64,000 bases of DNA, taken from Mucilaginibacter pineti. GTDB taxonomy: Bacteria > Bacteroidota > Bacteroidia > Sphingobacteriales > Sphingobacteriaceae. Under the pieces are notes generated by a model. That model was not told the DNA's origin, searched no databases, and saw only the letters and a program-made list of their open reading frames with translations. The translations under genes and the position numbers were made by a program. The first letter of the stretch is position 1. Every line of letters starts with the position of its first letter. The DNA is taken from the NCBI RefSeq assembly GCF_900101875.1, contig NZ_FNAI01000003.1, forward strand, positions 248,001 to 312,000, in the 5' to 3' direction. Positions 31,660 to 40,812 of this stretch are shown in pieces.

Positions 31660-32493
31660 TTATTGATGATCGTTTTGCTGCTGTTCCTGCTCTACCGGTT
31701 TTTGCTGTTCGTACATGGTATGGGCGACCGCGCTGTCCGGCATGAGGTTGCTCATATCTACCTGTACTTTATTCTTAAAGCCGGAGATCACCCGGTCGTC
31801 GCCGGCCATTAAAGCCTCATAGCCGTCTTTGGCGACATCAGCCGGATCAGCCAGGGCTGCTTTATCCTGCACGATCTTACTATCCTGCATACCTGCCTTG
31901 TTAAAGAAATCGGTATCCGTTGCGCCGGGCATTAGGGCGGTAAAGGTGATACCCGAATCTTTCATCTCCTCGCGGATAGCTGTGGTGAAGGATAGTACGA
32001 AAGCCTTGGTCGCATGATAAACGGCCTGCCATGGTCCCGGCAGTTTACCGGCTACCGAACCAAGATTCAATACCTTACCTTCGCCGCGTCCGGCCATTTG
32101 TTTAACAAAATGTTTGGTCAGGATCACGGTAGCGCAAATGTTCAGGTGGATGATGCCCAGCTCACGTTCCAGTTCATTGTCTTTGAACAGGCCATACACG
32201 CCCATGCCGGCATCATTGACGAGCACGTCTACACGCTGGGTAACTTCATGGCACAGGGCCTTGGCCTGGTCCATATCGGAAAGGTCTTTGGCGATGGTCG
32301 TTACCTGGATACCGGTAGCGCGTAATTCATTAGCTGTGTCATCCAGTTCTGCCTGGTCGCGCGCCACAATAATTAAATTATAGTTGTCCCGGGCGAAAAG
32401 CTTCGCCAGTTCTTTGCCGATCCCGCTGGTCCCGCCGGTGATCAAAGCTGTTTTTTGTTGATTTTCCATAGGTGTTCTATTTGAGGTTTTCAT
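31660..32493 (-). CDS. Short-chain dehydrogenase (DltE/SDR type)
   Basis: Classical SDR of 277 residues: TGGTSGIGKELAKLF, KDLSDMDQ, VNDAGMG, catalytic block GSVAGKLPGPWQAVYHATKA (Ser, Tyr, Lys) and LMPGATDTDFF. The ATG at 32493 follows directly on the upstream stop (TAA then ATG); the ATG at 32469 is the more family-like start. Substrate unknown. Part of a four-gene run with the neighbouring SDR genes. Confidence 0.9.
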   Translation of the reverse strand: MKTSNRTPMENQQKTALITGGTSGIGKELAKLFARDNYNLIIVARDQAELDDTANELRATGIQVTTIAKDLSDMDQAKALCHEVTQRVDVLVNDAGMGVYGLFKDNELERELGIIHLNICATVILTKHFVKQMAGRGEGKVLNLGSVAGKLPGPWQAVYHATKAFVLSFTTAIREEMKDSGITFTALMPGATDTDFFNKAGMQDSKIVQDKAALADPADVAKDGYEALMAGDDRVISGFKNKVQVDMSNLMPDSAVAHTMYEQQKPVEQEQQQNDHQ

Positions 32494-33336
32494 TTATCCG
32501 TTAACTACTTCGCCGCCGTTGACATGGATCACTTGCCCGGTAATGAATGAGGCATCATCTGAGGCCAGGAATACATAGGCCGGGGCCAGTTCCGATGGCT
32601 GACCGGCGCGTTTCATGGCGGTTTCGCTCCCGAAACTTTTAATTTTTTCCTCGTCAAAGGTCGCTACGATCAATGGCGTCCAGACCGGGCCAGGCGCAAC
32701 CGCATTGACACGAATTCCTTTCACCGTTAAATTGGTTGCCAATGAGCGCGTAAAGGAAGTGATCGCTCCTTTGGTCGATGAATAATCGATCAGGTTAGGC
32801 GATGACCTGTAAGCGGTGACCGAAGTGGTATTGATGATACAGTCGCCTTCCGTCAGGTATTTCAGCGCTTCATTGGCGAAATGGAAATAGGCAAAGATAT
32901 TGGTGCGGAAAGTATCGTCCAGTTGCTTTTCATCGATCGCCTTCGGATCTTTCTGCGGCACCTGGATGCCTGCATTGTTAACCAGGATGTTGAGTTTGCC
33001 CAGTTTGCTTACGGTTTGTGCTACCGCTTTTTTACAAAAGGCGCTTTTCTTGACATCGCCCTTCAAAAGCAGACATTTGCGACCTTCAGCCTCGACCAGT
33101 CGCTGGGTTTCTTTTGCGTCCACATCCTCGTTAAAATAAACGATAGCGACATCCGCTCCTTCGCGGGCGAAATGAACGCTGACCGCGCGGCCGATCCCGC
33201 TATCACCGCCCGTTACCAGAGCGACCTTATCCTGCAGTTTGTTAGCGCCGATATAGGCTGGCTTGATATACTCCGGTGCCGGATCCATTTTGGCCTCGAT
33301 GCCCGGTTGCTTGTTTTGTTTCGCTGGTACTTTCAT
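32494..33336 (-). CDS. SDR oxidoreductase (YghA/YhdF-like)
   Basis: A 280-residue SDR with the family linker KQPGIEAKMDPAPEYIKP, TGGDSGIGRAVSVHF, NNAGIQVPQ, catalytic NTTSVTAYRSSPNLIDYSSTK and the C-terminal ITGQVIHVNGGEVVNG. It is cytosolic, unlike its paralogue at 30470-31471. It is located 3 bp downstream of the zinc alcohol dehydrogenase stop, so the operon is ADH, SDR, SDR, DUF6496, Tat-SDR, DUF4142. Confidence 0.9.
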   Translation of the reverse strand: MKVPAKQNKQPGIEAKMDPAPEYIKPAYIGANKLQDKVALVTGGDSGIGRAVSVHFAREGADVAIVYFNEDVDAKETQRLVEAEGRKCLLLKGDVKKSAFCKKAVAQTVSKLGKLNILVNNAGIQVPQKDPKAIDEKQLDDTFRTNIFAYFHFANEALKYLTEGDCIINTTSVTAYRSSPNLIDYSSTKGAITSFTRSLATNLTVKGIRVNAVAPGPVWTPLIVATFDEEKIKSFGSETAMKRAGQPSELAPAYVFLASDDASFITGQVIHVNGGEVVNG

Positions 33337-33339
33337 TTG

Positions 33340-34545
33340 TTAGTTGTCGATTTTTACCGGTTCTTCATTTGTTTCCTTGCGCTGTTCCCAGGGTTTGAGT
33401 ACCACTTTCACACAGTCTTCTTCTTTTTTATCAAAAATCTCATAACCGTGGGTGACCTCGCTGAGCGGCAGGGTATGCGTAATAATATCATCCAATACTA
33501 CCTTTTCTGTTTTCACCAGATCGATGAGGTGATCGATATAATTCAGTACCGGCGCCTGGCCCATTTTGAGGGTTATCCCTTTATCAAAGACGCGGTGCAA
33601 GGGGAAGTTATCGTAGGTTGAACCGTAAACACCCATGATGGAGACGGTACCCATCCGACGCACGGCTTTGAAAGCCATGTCCAGTACCTTCATGCTGCCT
33701 ACCTCGAAATTGAACAGAGCTTTGGCCTTATCTAACAGGTCGCGCTCGGGTTCAAATCCTACCGCATCCACGCAGACATCAGCCCCGCGGCCGCCAGTCA
33801 TTGCGCGGATAGCTTCCACGACATCCACTTCATGCGGGTTCAGGGTCTCTACTTTATTGACTGCTTTGGCTTTTTCCAAACGATAATTGAGCGGATCGAT
33901 GGCGATCACACGGCTGGCGCCATTGATCCAGGCGGCTTTCTGTGCCATGAGACCCACCGGCCCGGAACCAAAAATAGCGACCACTTCGCCACCTTTTAGC
34001 TGGGCCCAGTCAATCGCCGACCAGCCGGTAGGAAAGATATCCGTTAAAAACAGTACTTGTTCGTCGCTCATGTTTTCCGGTACGACACGCGGGCTGATAT
34101 CCGCATAAGGCACCCGTACATATTCGGCCTGCCCGCCCGAATAACCGCCATAGAGGTCGGTATAACCGAACAACGCAGCGCCTTTTTGGTCCAGCATATC
34201 ACCATTGGGGCCATAATGTTTATAATTAGAATGCTCACAAGCTGGCGAAGCATCGTGTTGGCAGAAGAAACAGTGCCCGCAGGAAATAGGAAAAGGCACA
34301 ACGACACGGTCGCCTTTTTTAAGTTGGGTCACGCCTTTGCCGACCTCTTCGACGATACCCATGAACTCATGGCCCATGACCATCGGCTTGGGCTGCGGTA
34401 CGCCGCCGCTTAAAATATGCAGGTCGGATCCGCAGATCGCGGTGGAGGTGACCCTAAGTATAACATCGGTATCCTGTTCGATACGCGGGTCTTCGACGGT
34501 ATCGTAACGAATGTCGCCGGGTTTGTGAAATACTGCTGCTTTCAT
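33340..34545 (-). CDS. Zinc-dependent alcohol dehydrogenase, formaldehyde-dehydrogenase-like
   Basis: A 401-residue medium-chain dehydrogenase: AICGSDLHI with the catalytic Cys, GHEFMGIVEEVGKGV (zinc ligand His-Glu), a structural-zinc-type segment ISCGHCFFCQHDASPACEH with Cys-x2-Cys-x2-Cys spacing, and GSGPVGLMAQKAA (NAD binding). The long form and the GGYSGGQAEYVRVPYAD insertion are typical of glutathione-independent formaldehyde dehydrogenase-like enzymes. First gene of the minus-strand detoxification operon; divergent from the Rieske oxidoreductase. Confidence 0.9.
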   Translation of the reverse strand: MKAAVFHKPGDIRYDTVEDPRIEQDTDVILRVTSTAICGSDLHILSGGVPQPKPMVMGHEFMGIVEEVGKGVTQLKKGDRVVVPFPISCGHCFFCQHDASPACEHSNYKHYGPNGDMLDQKGAALFGYTDLYGGYSGGQAEYVRVPYADISPRVVPENMSDEQVLFLTDIFPTGWSAIDWAQLKGGEVVAIFGSGPVGLMAQKAAWINGASRVIAIDPLNYRLEKAKAVNKVETLNPHEVDVVEAIRAMTGGRGADVCVDAVGFEPERDLLDKAKALFNFEVGSMKVLDMAFKAVRRMGTVSIMGVYGSTYDNFPLHRVFDKGITLKMGQAPVLNYIDHLIDLVKTEKVVLDDIITHTLPLSEVTHGYEIFDKKEEDCVKVVLKPWEQRKETNEEPVKIDN

Positions 34546-34655
34546 AAGTAGGAGTTAATTTATTATCGTTTTAATATTTTTTAAACAAACCTTAGTTAAT
34601 ATGGGTTTTAAAAAAGATCAAAAAGTAGAATGGCTGGGAACGGCTGGAAAACTAA

Positions 34656-34661
34656 TGGAGG
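34656..34661 (+). promoter_or_regulatory. Shine-Dalgarno site deciding the Rieske-FAD start
   Basis: GGAGG is placed 8 bp before the ATG at 34670 and followed by a run of A. Strong ribosome-binding sites are rare in this window, so it supports the shorter start. Confidence 0.5.
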
Positions 34662-34669
34662 AAAAAAAC

Positions 34670-36175
34670 ATGGCAACAAATACCATTCCAAGAGACGGGG
34701 TACTGCAAAGTCCCTGGCAAAGTGCAACGATGCCAGTCGCTGCGGGACAAGTACCTACAGGGCTGGTGGACTGTTTGGTCGTTGGCGGAGGCATAACCGG
34801 ATTGACTACAGCATTATTATTACAGCAAGCCGGTAAGCACACGGTGATCGCGGAAGCGCATAGTATGGGTTTCGGAACGACTGGCGGCACCAGCGCGCAT
34901 ATTAATACGTTTGCGGACACGACCTATACAGAAGCGGAAAGCGCTTTCGGGAAGGAAGGTGCGCAGATATTTGCTGACGCGGTTAACGAAGGTTTTGAAT
35001 TGATTAAGTCGAATATTGATAGTTTGGAGATTGACTGTGATTATGAATCAAAGATCGGTTTTCTTTATGCCGAAAACGAGGACGAGGTGCAGCAATTAGC
35101 GGACATTCATGAAGGCGCCGTTAAAGTTGGCGTACCGGTGGCCTATACCCAGGAAGTGCCCACGCCGGTACCGTTTCAAAAGGCCCTGGCCTGGGCGGGC
35201 CAGGCGCAATTCCATCCATTGAAATATTTGCAGGGATTACAAAAGGCTTATCTCGCAGCCGGCGGAACGATCCTGGAAAATACACGTATTGAAAGTGTGG
35301 AAACCCGGGATGGCATCCATACGGCTGCGGGCATTCGTGCCAAGGCCGTTATTTATGCAACCCATATGCCGCCGAACATCAATGTGTTCAACTTTGAATG
35401 CGCGCCTTACCGCAGCTATGTGATCGCCGTCAAATTAAAGAGCGGGAAATATCCGGACGCGCTGATCTATGACACTCAGGAACCTTATCATTATGTTAGG
35501 ACGCATAACATCGGGGGGCAGGAATTATTATTGGTGGGCGGTAATGACCATAAGACCGGCCATGAAGACCCGGAAAAAGCATTCGCCGACCTGGAGAAAT
35601 ATGCGCGGAAATACTATAATATCTCGTCGGTGAAATACCGCTGGTCGAGCCAATATTATGTGCCGGTAGACGGTCTGCCTTATATCGGGCAAATGCCGCT
35701 GACTGCTGATGGCATTTACTGCGCGACCGGTTATAACGGCAACGGGATGATGCTGGGCAGTATCGCCGGTAAAATCCTGGCTGATTTGGTGAGCGAAAAA
35801 GGCAGCAAATATGAAGAATTATTCAGTCCCTCGCGGATCAAGCCGGTCGGCGGTTTTAGTGAGTTCTTGAAGGAAAACGCCGACGTCGCTTATCATTTTG
35901 TAGCGGATCGTTTAAATATACACGAAACGGACTCGTTGAAGCGACTGGCACCGGGAACCGGTAAGGTAGTTGAGGTAGACGGCGAAAAGATCGCCGCTTA
36001 CCGGGATGATGAAGGTGTTATTCATGCGCTCAGCCCTGTTTGTACGCACGCGGCCTGTATTGTGAACTGGAACGGTGAAGAAAAAAGCTGGGATTGTCCT
36101 TGTCATGGTGCCCGTTATGATATTGAAGGCAAGGTATTGACCGGTCCGGCCACACGGGATCTGGCAAAAATTTAA
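34670..36175 (+). CDS. FAD-dependent oxidoreductase fused to a Rieske domain
   Basis: About 501 residues. The N-terminal DAO-type half has CLVVGGGITGLTTALLLQQAG and FGTTGGTSAHINTFAD; near 360 residues GLPYIGQMP and CATGYNGNGMMLGSIAG close the FAD site. The last about 90 residues form a Rieske [2Fe-2S] domain with SPVCTHAACIV and CPCHGARYD, i.e. all four ligands. I chose the ATG at 34670 because GGAGG lies 8 bp before it, an unusual clear Shine-Dalgarno site for this phylum; a longer start at 34601 is possible. It is followed 2 bp later by the CinA-like gene. Confidence 0.88.
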   Translation: MATNTIPRDGVLQSPWQSATMPVAAGQVPTGLVDCLVVGGGITGLTTALLLQQAGKHTVIAEAHSMGFGTTGGTSAHINTFADTTYTEAESAFGKEGAQIFADAVNEGFELIKSNIDSLEIDCDYESKIGFLYAENEDEVQQLADIHEGAVKVGVPVAYTQEVPTPVPFQKALAWAGQAQFHPLKYLQGLQKAYLAAGGTILENTRIESVETRDGIHTAAGIRAKAVIYATHMPPNINVFNFECAPYRSYVIAVKLKSGKYPDALIYDTQEPYHYVRTHNIGGQELLLVGGNDHKTGHEDPEKAFADLEKYARKYYNISSVKYRWSSQYYVPVDGLPYIGQMPLTADGIYCATGYNGNGMMLGSIAGKILADLVSEKGSKYEELFSPSRIKPVGGFSEFLKENADVAYHFVADRLNIHETDSLKRLAPGTGKVVEVDGEKIAAYRDDEGVIHALSPVCTHAACIVNWNGEEKSWDCPCHGARYDIEGKVLTGPATRDLAKI

Positions 36176-36177
36176 CT

Positions 36178-36672
36178 ATGGAAGCGAAGATAGCAGCCTG
36201 TAGCCATTTAATGGCCGAAAAGGGCCTGACCATCGCTTTCGCGGAAAGCGCGACAGCAGGCTGGTTATGCTCGGAGTTCGCGCTTACCGAAGAATCCGGG
36301 CAAGTGCTCAAAGGCGGGCTGGCCTGTTATGACGCGGACCTGAAAATGAGTTTGTTGAAAGTACCCAGAGAACTGATTGACGAATTCACGCCGGAGTCGA
36401 TGGAAGTGACGCGGGAGATGGCCTACCGGCTCGGTCAATTGATACCCGCGGATATTTATGTGACCGTGACCGGGCTGACCACGCCGGGCGGCAGCGAAAC
36501 ACCGGAAAAACCGGTCGGGACGATGTTTGTCTTTGCGCTGATCAAGGGGCGGGAAGCAAGTTTTCGCAAAGTTTTCGCCGAGAACTGTGAAGAAGTGATC
36601 CGGCAAACGATCATAGGGACAGCGGAATTGCTGATCGCAGAATTGAAAAATAATAGGGACATTGCGGTTTAA
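36178..36672 (+). CDS. CinA C-terminal-domain amidohydrolase (PncC-like)
   Basis: A 164-residue protein: LTIAFAESATAGWLCSEFAL is the CinA-C signature with the catalytic Ser-Ala-T segment, then GGLACYDADLKMSLL and VTVTGLTTPGG. Stand-alone CinA-C proteins are nicotinamide-nucleotide amidases that recycle NMN to NaMN, useful where DNA ligase or NAD damage releases NMN. Two bp after the Rieske-FAD stop; its 3' end overlaps the ssb gene tail to tail by 4 bp. Confidence 0.88.
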   Translation: MEAKIAACSHLMAEKGLTIAFAESATAGWLCSEFALTEESGQVLKGGLACYDADLKMSLLKVPRELIDEFTPESMEVTREMAYRLGQLIPADIYVTVTGLTTPGGSETPEKPVGTMFVFALIKGREASFRKVFAENCEEVIRQTIIGTAELLIAELKNNRDIAV

Positions 36673-37052
36673 TGCTCCGAGGACCCTGCCGGCGATGAAT
36701 TCAGCTCATCCGTTTCAAAATCGCTTTTGCGCCCCAAAATCGTAAAGTTATCCGGTATAATTTCCGTGGTATAACGTCGGACACCCTCTTTATCTTCAAA
36801 AGCGCGGGTGCGCGCTTTGCCTTCGACATAAACCAACTTTCCTTTACGCAGCAGCTTATATCCGGCTTCGGCAAGTGTGAGCCACATAATTATGTTGTGC
36901 CAATCGGTTTGTTCCGTTTTTACACCGTTTTTTATGATGAACTCCGAGGTAGCCAGCGGGAAAGTTAAGACGGCTACATTGTCCTGTATATATTTAAACT
37001 CCGGATCTTTTCCTAAATGGCCGACCAGGATGACTTTATTGATCCCTGACAT
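36669..37052 (-). CDS. ssb: Single-stranded DNA-binding protein
   Basis: A 127-residue OB-fold protein: MSGINKVILVGHLGKDPEFK is the canonical start, then TFPLATSEF, WHNIIMW and LVYVEGKARTRAFEDKEG. The C-terminal tail is short, Asn/Ser-rich (DELNSSPAGSSEH) and lacks the usual acidic DDDIPF tip that recruits partner proteins. So it is probably a second, stress or accessory SSB rather than the housekeeping one. It is convergent with the CinA-like gene. Confidence 0.9.
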   Translation of the reverse strand: MSGINKVILVGHLGKDPEFKYIQDNVAVLTFPLATSEFIIKNGVKTEQTDWHNIIMWLTLAEAGYKLLRKGKLVYVEGKARTRAFEDKEGVRRYTTEIIPDNFTILGRKSDFETDELNSSPAGSSEH

Positions 37053-37103
37053 AGCGTTTAAGTTTGAATTTACTTATGTTAACAGCAAATATTCCGCAAG
37101 GTT

Positions 37104-37469
37104 TTAGACTGCCACCAGACAGTCGCTCACCACCTGTTTTAACTGTTCAATATCAAAAGGCTTCGCAATGAACCCATCGGCATGGCAATTCCTGGCGATC
37201 TCTTCCAGGCCGCAAACCGCGGAGATCAGGACCACAGGGATATGAGCGGTACGCTTTTTGCTTTTGAGCTCCAAGCATAATTCACTACCCTTTTTATTGG
37301 GCAGCCATTCATCCAGCAGGATCAGGTGAGGTTCAGTCTCGGCGACTTCGGCGACGTCAGGCGCTTCTGCAATTTGGACGAGTTCGACCTCCGCGTCTGC
37401 CAGGATGAATGAAACGATATCACGGGTATCCGTATCGTCGTCTACAAACAAGATCTTTTTCTTTTTCAT
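37104..37469 (-). CDS. Single-domain response regulator
   Basis: A 121-residue receiver: KILFVDDDTDTRD (acidic pocket), phospho-acceptor Asp in LILLDEWLP, VVLISAV and the conserved Lys in FIAKPFD. No output domain. Similar in size to the regulator at 7416-7823. No kinase is adjacent, so it is an orphan; its target may be a kinase elsewhere. Confidence 0.9.
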   Translation of the reverse strand: MKKKKILFVDDDTDTRDIVSFILADAEVELVQIAEAPDVAEVAETEPHLILLDEWLPNKKGSELCLELKSKKRTAHIPVVLISAVCGLEEIARNCHADGFIAKPFDIEQLKQVVSDCLVAV

Positions 37470-37683
37470 GCCGGTAACTTTTTTTGCTAGTTAACGCAGG
37501 GCTGGTTAGATAGGATGAAATCCCAATATCGGAACTTTAATCGACAATTAAAAATATTTCGTGTTGCTCAGGTCATTCTTTAGCCGGCCCGGCCGCTACG
37601 CCATATATTGCTTCAGGCGAAATTTTTTTATTTAAAACCATTGAGAATGGACAGCGTTTTTATAACGTTTTAAATGTTGACCT

Positions 37684-39885
37684 ATGGACCCTATTTCACC
37701 CTGGTTATTGAATGCCAATGCCGCGCTGAATGAGGCAGGCTTAAAACCTTTGTTCGAGTTGGCCGCCAATGACTATGGCTTTAAGATCTTCGATCAGCAG
37801 GATAGTTGCTGGCTGGTCGTTAGCTGGCCGGGCGGAAGCCGTATCGCTTTCCGGCTGGCCTATTCGCCGAATGATACCCTGAAGATCAGCGTCAGCGAAA
37901 AACACGGCACGGCACGGCTGGACATCGCTTGTTTGTTGGGTAATTACGAGGTGGTTGTGCAATGCCCGGCTGAAGGGCAACCTGTATTCCGGTATACAAC
38001 GACGCTGACGCCGGCTGCACCCTTATTGTTTCCTTACTGGCCGAGGGATATACTGCCTTTAGGCTCGGCGGGCAGTGATGTGCTGGCTAATGGAGAGGTT
38101 TTGGTCAGGCAGGTAGGCACGCGTTCGGGACAGCTTTATTTTAAAATGACCCGACCAAAGGCCGGTGCTGTCCTTTATTTACAAAACCTGACGGCGCTGG
38201 CGGATTATAACGAGGCAACCGAAACCTCGGGGGGCGATACGGTTGGCGGGGAATGGCCCGAGATCGGTTTCGCTTTGCCGCCCACCATCAAGAATAAGCC
38301 ACTGGAGGCAGGCAAAAGCTATGTCTTGAGCGATGCTTTTTTAGCGCTTTCGGGAGAAGTGCCGGCGGACGAAGCGGCGATGGTCAGGCAATACCTGGAC
38401 CTTTTGGCAGCGGTTTATTTGGCGCTGCCAAAACCAATCACCAACTATATACATTGGCCGGATATCCTGCAAAAAGGCCTGACCGATCTGCAGGACAGCC
38501 CGGGCTGCTGGTCGCAGGTGGATGGGAATCATTATTTTAATGCGTATGTCTGCGATTATGCCACCCCGCCCGAGATCATGGTGCAGTTGGCTGTGTTGCT
38601 GCCCTTATTGGATTACGTAGAGTGGAATGATACGCAACTGGCGGTGATGAAGAAAATAAAGCAGGGACTGCCGGCCTTTTATAACAAAGACTTGGGTACG
38701 ATCATGCGCTGGCACCCGAAAGTGGCCGATACGATGGAGGGCGAAGAAGAGCACAAAAAACCGATGGTGATGGATTCCTGGTACTTGCAGCACCCGCTGC
38801 TGAATTTGTCGCGTCTGGCCTTAAAAGGTGATAAGCTGGCTGAACAATTGTTCCTGGATTCGCTGGAGTTCGCCATCAAAGTGGCGCATCATTTTGATTA
38901 TAACTGGCCCGTGTTTTATAAAATGGATACGCTGGAAGTGGTCAAGGCCGAGACCCAGCCGGGCAAAGGAGGGGAAAAGGATGTGCCGGGCTTGTATGCG
39001 CACGTGCTTTTGCAAGCTTGGGAACTGACCGGTAAGAAACGGTATTTAGCGGAAGCCGAAAAAGCGGCCCAACGCCTGCGCGGACTGGGCTTTGAATTGT
39101 TTTACCAGGCTAACAATACTTCTTTTTCGGCGGGCGCCTTACTGCGTTTATATAAGATCACCAAAAAAGAAGTTTATAAAGAGCTGAGCTATTTATGCCT
39201 GGCCAATATTTTCAAGAATGTCAGTTTATGGGATTGCAATTATGGCTACGGTAAAAACTTCCCGTCCTTCTTCGCGCTGTTCCCGCTGAATGACGCGCCT
39301 TATACGGCGGTGTACGAGGAGCAGGAAGTATTTTGCGCTTTTCATGATTATTTGAAACACGCCGAGGGCCAGGACATCCTGCCGTCGGTCCGCCTATTGT
39401 TGGCGGAATATATCCGTTTCCTGGTTGATCGCGCGGTCTATTATTACCCGACCATGCTGCCCAAAGAGATGTTATCCGAAGAAGTAAAGACCGGCGAGGT
39501 GGACGCCAACCTTTGGATCGCATTGGAAGATATGCACGACGGTTGGGAAAAGTCGGGCGAGGTCGGGCAGGAGGTCTACGGCGCAGGTAATGCGTTCGGT
39601 ATCCTGCCGCGGCATTATATGCAGGTGGACGGGCAGCCCTTTATCATCTATACGGATTACCCGACCTATGGCTTTTCTCCGAAGAAGCACCGTCCGGCGA
39701 AATTTAAACTGGCAGGGGACGGCAGGCTGGACTGCCGGCTGATGCTGGTCAGGACGGACAAAGGTAAAATGCCGGCATTCACGGTTACCGCGGCTGGCGA
39801 AGCGCTTCAGGGAAAAAAAACAAAGGAGGGTCACCTGGAATTTATGGTGCCCGGTGATAGTGAAATTCATATTAACTGGAAGTAA
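37684..39885 (+). CDS. Large cytosolic protein, alpha/alpha-toroid glycosidase-like, function unknown
   Basis: A 733-residue protein without signal peptide or membrane segment. Residues 1-125 look like a beta-sandwich (LVVSWPGGSRIAFRLAY, ISVSEKHGTARLDI), and about 240-620 is helical with repeated WxxxxL and aromatic-acid clusters (WPRDILPLG, SPGCWSQVDGNHYFN, DSWYLQHPLLNLSRL, MHDGWEKSG), resembling the toroid of six-hairpin glycosidases. The C-terminal part is again beta-rich. No known family is confidently recognised. It is the first gene of a tight four-gene operon. Confidence 0.6.
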   Translation: MDPISPWLLNANAALNEAGLKPLFELAANDYGFKIFDQQDSCWLVVSWPGGSRIAFRLAYSPNDTLKISVSEKHGTARLDIACLLGNYEVVVQCPAEGQPVFRYTTTLTPAAPLLFPYWPRDILPLGSAGSDVLANGEVLVRQVGTRSGQLYFKMTRPKAGAVLYLQNLTALADYNEATETSGGDTVGGEWPEIGFALPPTIKNKPLEAGKSYVLSDAFLALSGEVPADEAAMVRQYLDLLAAVYLALPKPITNYIHWPDILQKGLTDLQDSPGCWSQVDGNHYFNAYVCDYATPPEIMVQLAVLLPLLDYVEWNDTQLAVMKKIKQGLPAFYNKDLGTIMRWHPKVADTMEGEEEHKKPMVMDSWYLQHPLLNLSRLALKGDKLAEQLFLDSLEFAIKVAHHFDYNWPVFYKMDTLEVVKAETQPGKGGEKDVPGLYAHVLLQAWELTGKKRYLAEAEKAAQRLRGLGFELFYQANNTSFSAGALLRLYKITKKEVYKELSYLCLANIFKNVSLWDCNYGYGKNFPSFFALFPLNDAPYTAVYEEQEVFCAFHDYLKHAEGQDILPSVRLLLAEYIRFLVDRAVYYYPTMLPKEMLSEEVKTGEVDANLWIALEDMHDGWEKSGEVGQEVYGAGNAFGILPRHYMQVDGQPFIIYTDYPTYGFSPKKHRPAKFKLAGDGRLDCRLMLVRTDKGKMPAFTVTAAGEALQGKKTKEGHLEFMVPGDSEIHINWK

Positions 39886-39886
39886 T

Positions 39887-40345
39887 ATGATGAAAAAGAA
39901 GCGAAATTTTTTCGAAGACTTTTCTAACTGGGCGACGGCGGCGACCGGCAGTTCGGCGGCTTTTTTGATCGCTATCGGTGTTATTGTCATCTGGCTGATC
40001 ACCGGTCCGGTATTTAACTATTCAGACACCTGGCAACTAATCATCAATACGGGCACGACCATCGTTACCTTCCTGATGGTTTTCCTGATCCAGAAAGCAC
40101 AAAATAAAGATTCAAAAGCCATTCATCTAAAGTTGAATGAGCTGTTGGCCTCGCACGAGGGCACGAGTAACTGCATGGTCAATATCGAGGACCTGACGGA
40201 AGAAGAACTGGATCATTTGTATAAGTTCTATATACGGCTTTCGGAACTGGCGCAAAAAGAAAACGACCTGACCCAGACGCATTCTATCGATGCGGCCGAA
40301 GAGAACAATCAGCAAAAAACACAAAAATGGAAAAAGAACAACTGA
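39887..40345 (+). CDS. Low-affinity iron permease family protein
   Basis: A 152-residue protein with two membrane segments: AFLIAIGVIVIWLITGPVF near 23-42 and TIVTFLMVFLIQ near 56-67. The pattern FxDFSNWATAATGSSAAF and TWQLIINTGTTIVTFLMVFLI is that of the Fet4-like domain (DUF/low-affinity iron permease). The tail is a soluble acidic helix (LTEEELDHLYKFY). The ATG at 39887 begins 1 bp after the previous stop; the gene overlaps the next by 19 bp. Small copies like this may not transport alone. Confidence 0.78.
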   Translation: MMKKKRNFFEDFSNWATAATGSSAAFLIAIGVIVIWLITGPVFNYSDTWQLIINTGTTIVTFLMVFLIQKAQNKDSKAIHLKLNELLASHEGTSNCMVNIEDLTEEELDHLYKFYIRLSELAQKENDLTQTHSIDAAEENNQQKTQKWKKNN

Positions 40346-40812
40346 TCACTGTGCTGGTCGAATCGCCGAAAGGTTATCGCCAGAAGTTTGACTTTGAACC
40401 CGGCAGCGGGCGCATGAAGCTGAGCAAGCTATTGCCTGAGGGACTGATGTTTCCTTTTGATTTCGGCATGATCCCCGACACGAAGGGCGAAGATGGTGAC
40501 CCGCTGGATGTGATCGTCCTGTCGGAAAGCGGCACGTTCCCGGGCTGTTTGCTGGATTGCCGCCTGATCGGCGCGCTGACGGCCGAGCAGACCGAACGGG
40601 ATGGGCAGCAAATGCGCAACGACCGCTTTATCGGCGTGTCGGCTGTGTCCCGGCAGTTTGAAGAAGTAAAGACACTGGCTGATCTGCCGGAAGATATTTT
40701 GACACAGACGGAGGCTTTTTTTGAAAATTATAACCGACAGGCCGGCAAGCGGTTCCGGGTACTGGAACGGCTCGAAGCCGACGCCGCAAAACAATTGCTA
40801 TGGAAAAATTAA
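40327..40812 (+). CDS. Inorganic pyrophosphatase, family I, short
   Basis: A 161-residue soluble pyrophosphatase: KGYRQKFDFEPGSGRMKL, then PFDFGMIPDTKGEDGDPLDVIVLSE with the DGDPLD metal-binding signature of family I, and RNDRFIGV. Several conserved lysines and the usual Y-x-G-x-x-P tyrosine are replaced (FDFGMIP), so it is divergent. Hydrolyses PPi to drive biosynthesis; a role linked to nucleotide or sugar activation is inferred. It overlaps both neighbours by 13-19 bp. Confidence 0.82.
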   Translation: MEKEQLITVLVESPKGYRQKFDFEPGSGRMKLSKLLPEGLMFPFDFGMIPDTKGEDGDPLDVIVLSESGTFPGCLLDCRLIGALTAEQTERDGQQMRNDRFIGVSAVSRQFEEVKTLADLPEDILTQTEAFFENYNRQAGKRFRVLERLEADAAKQLLWKN

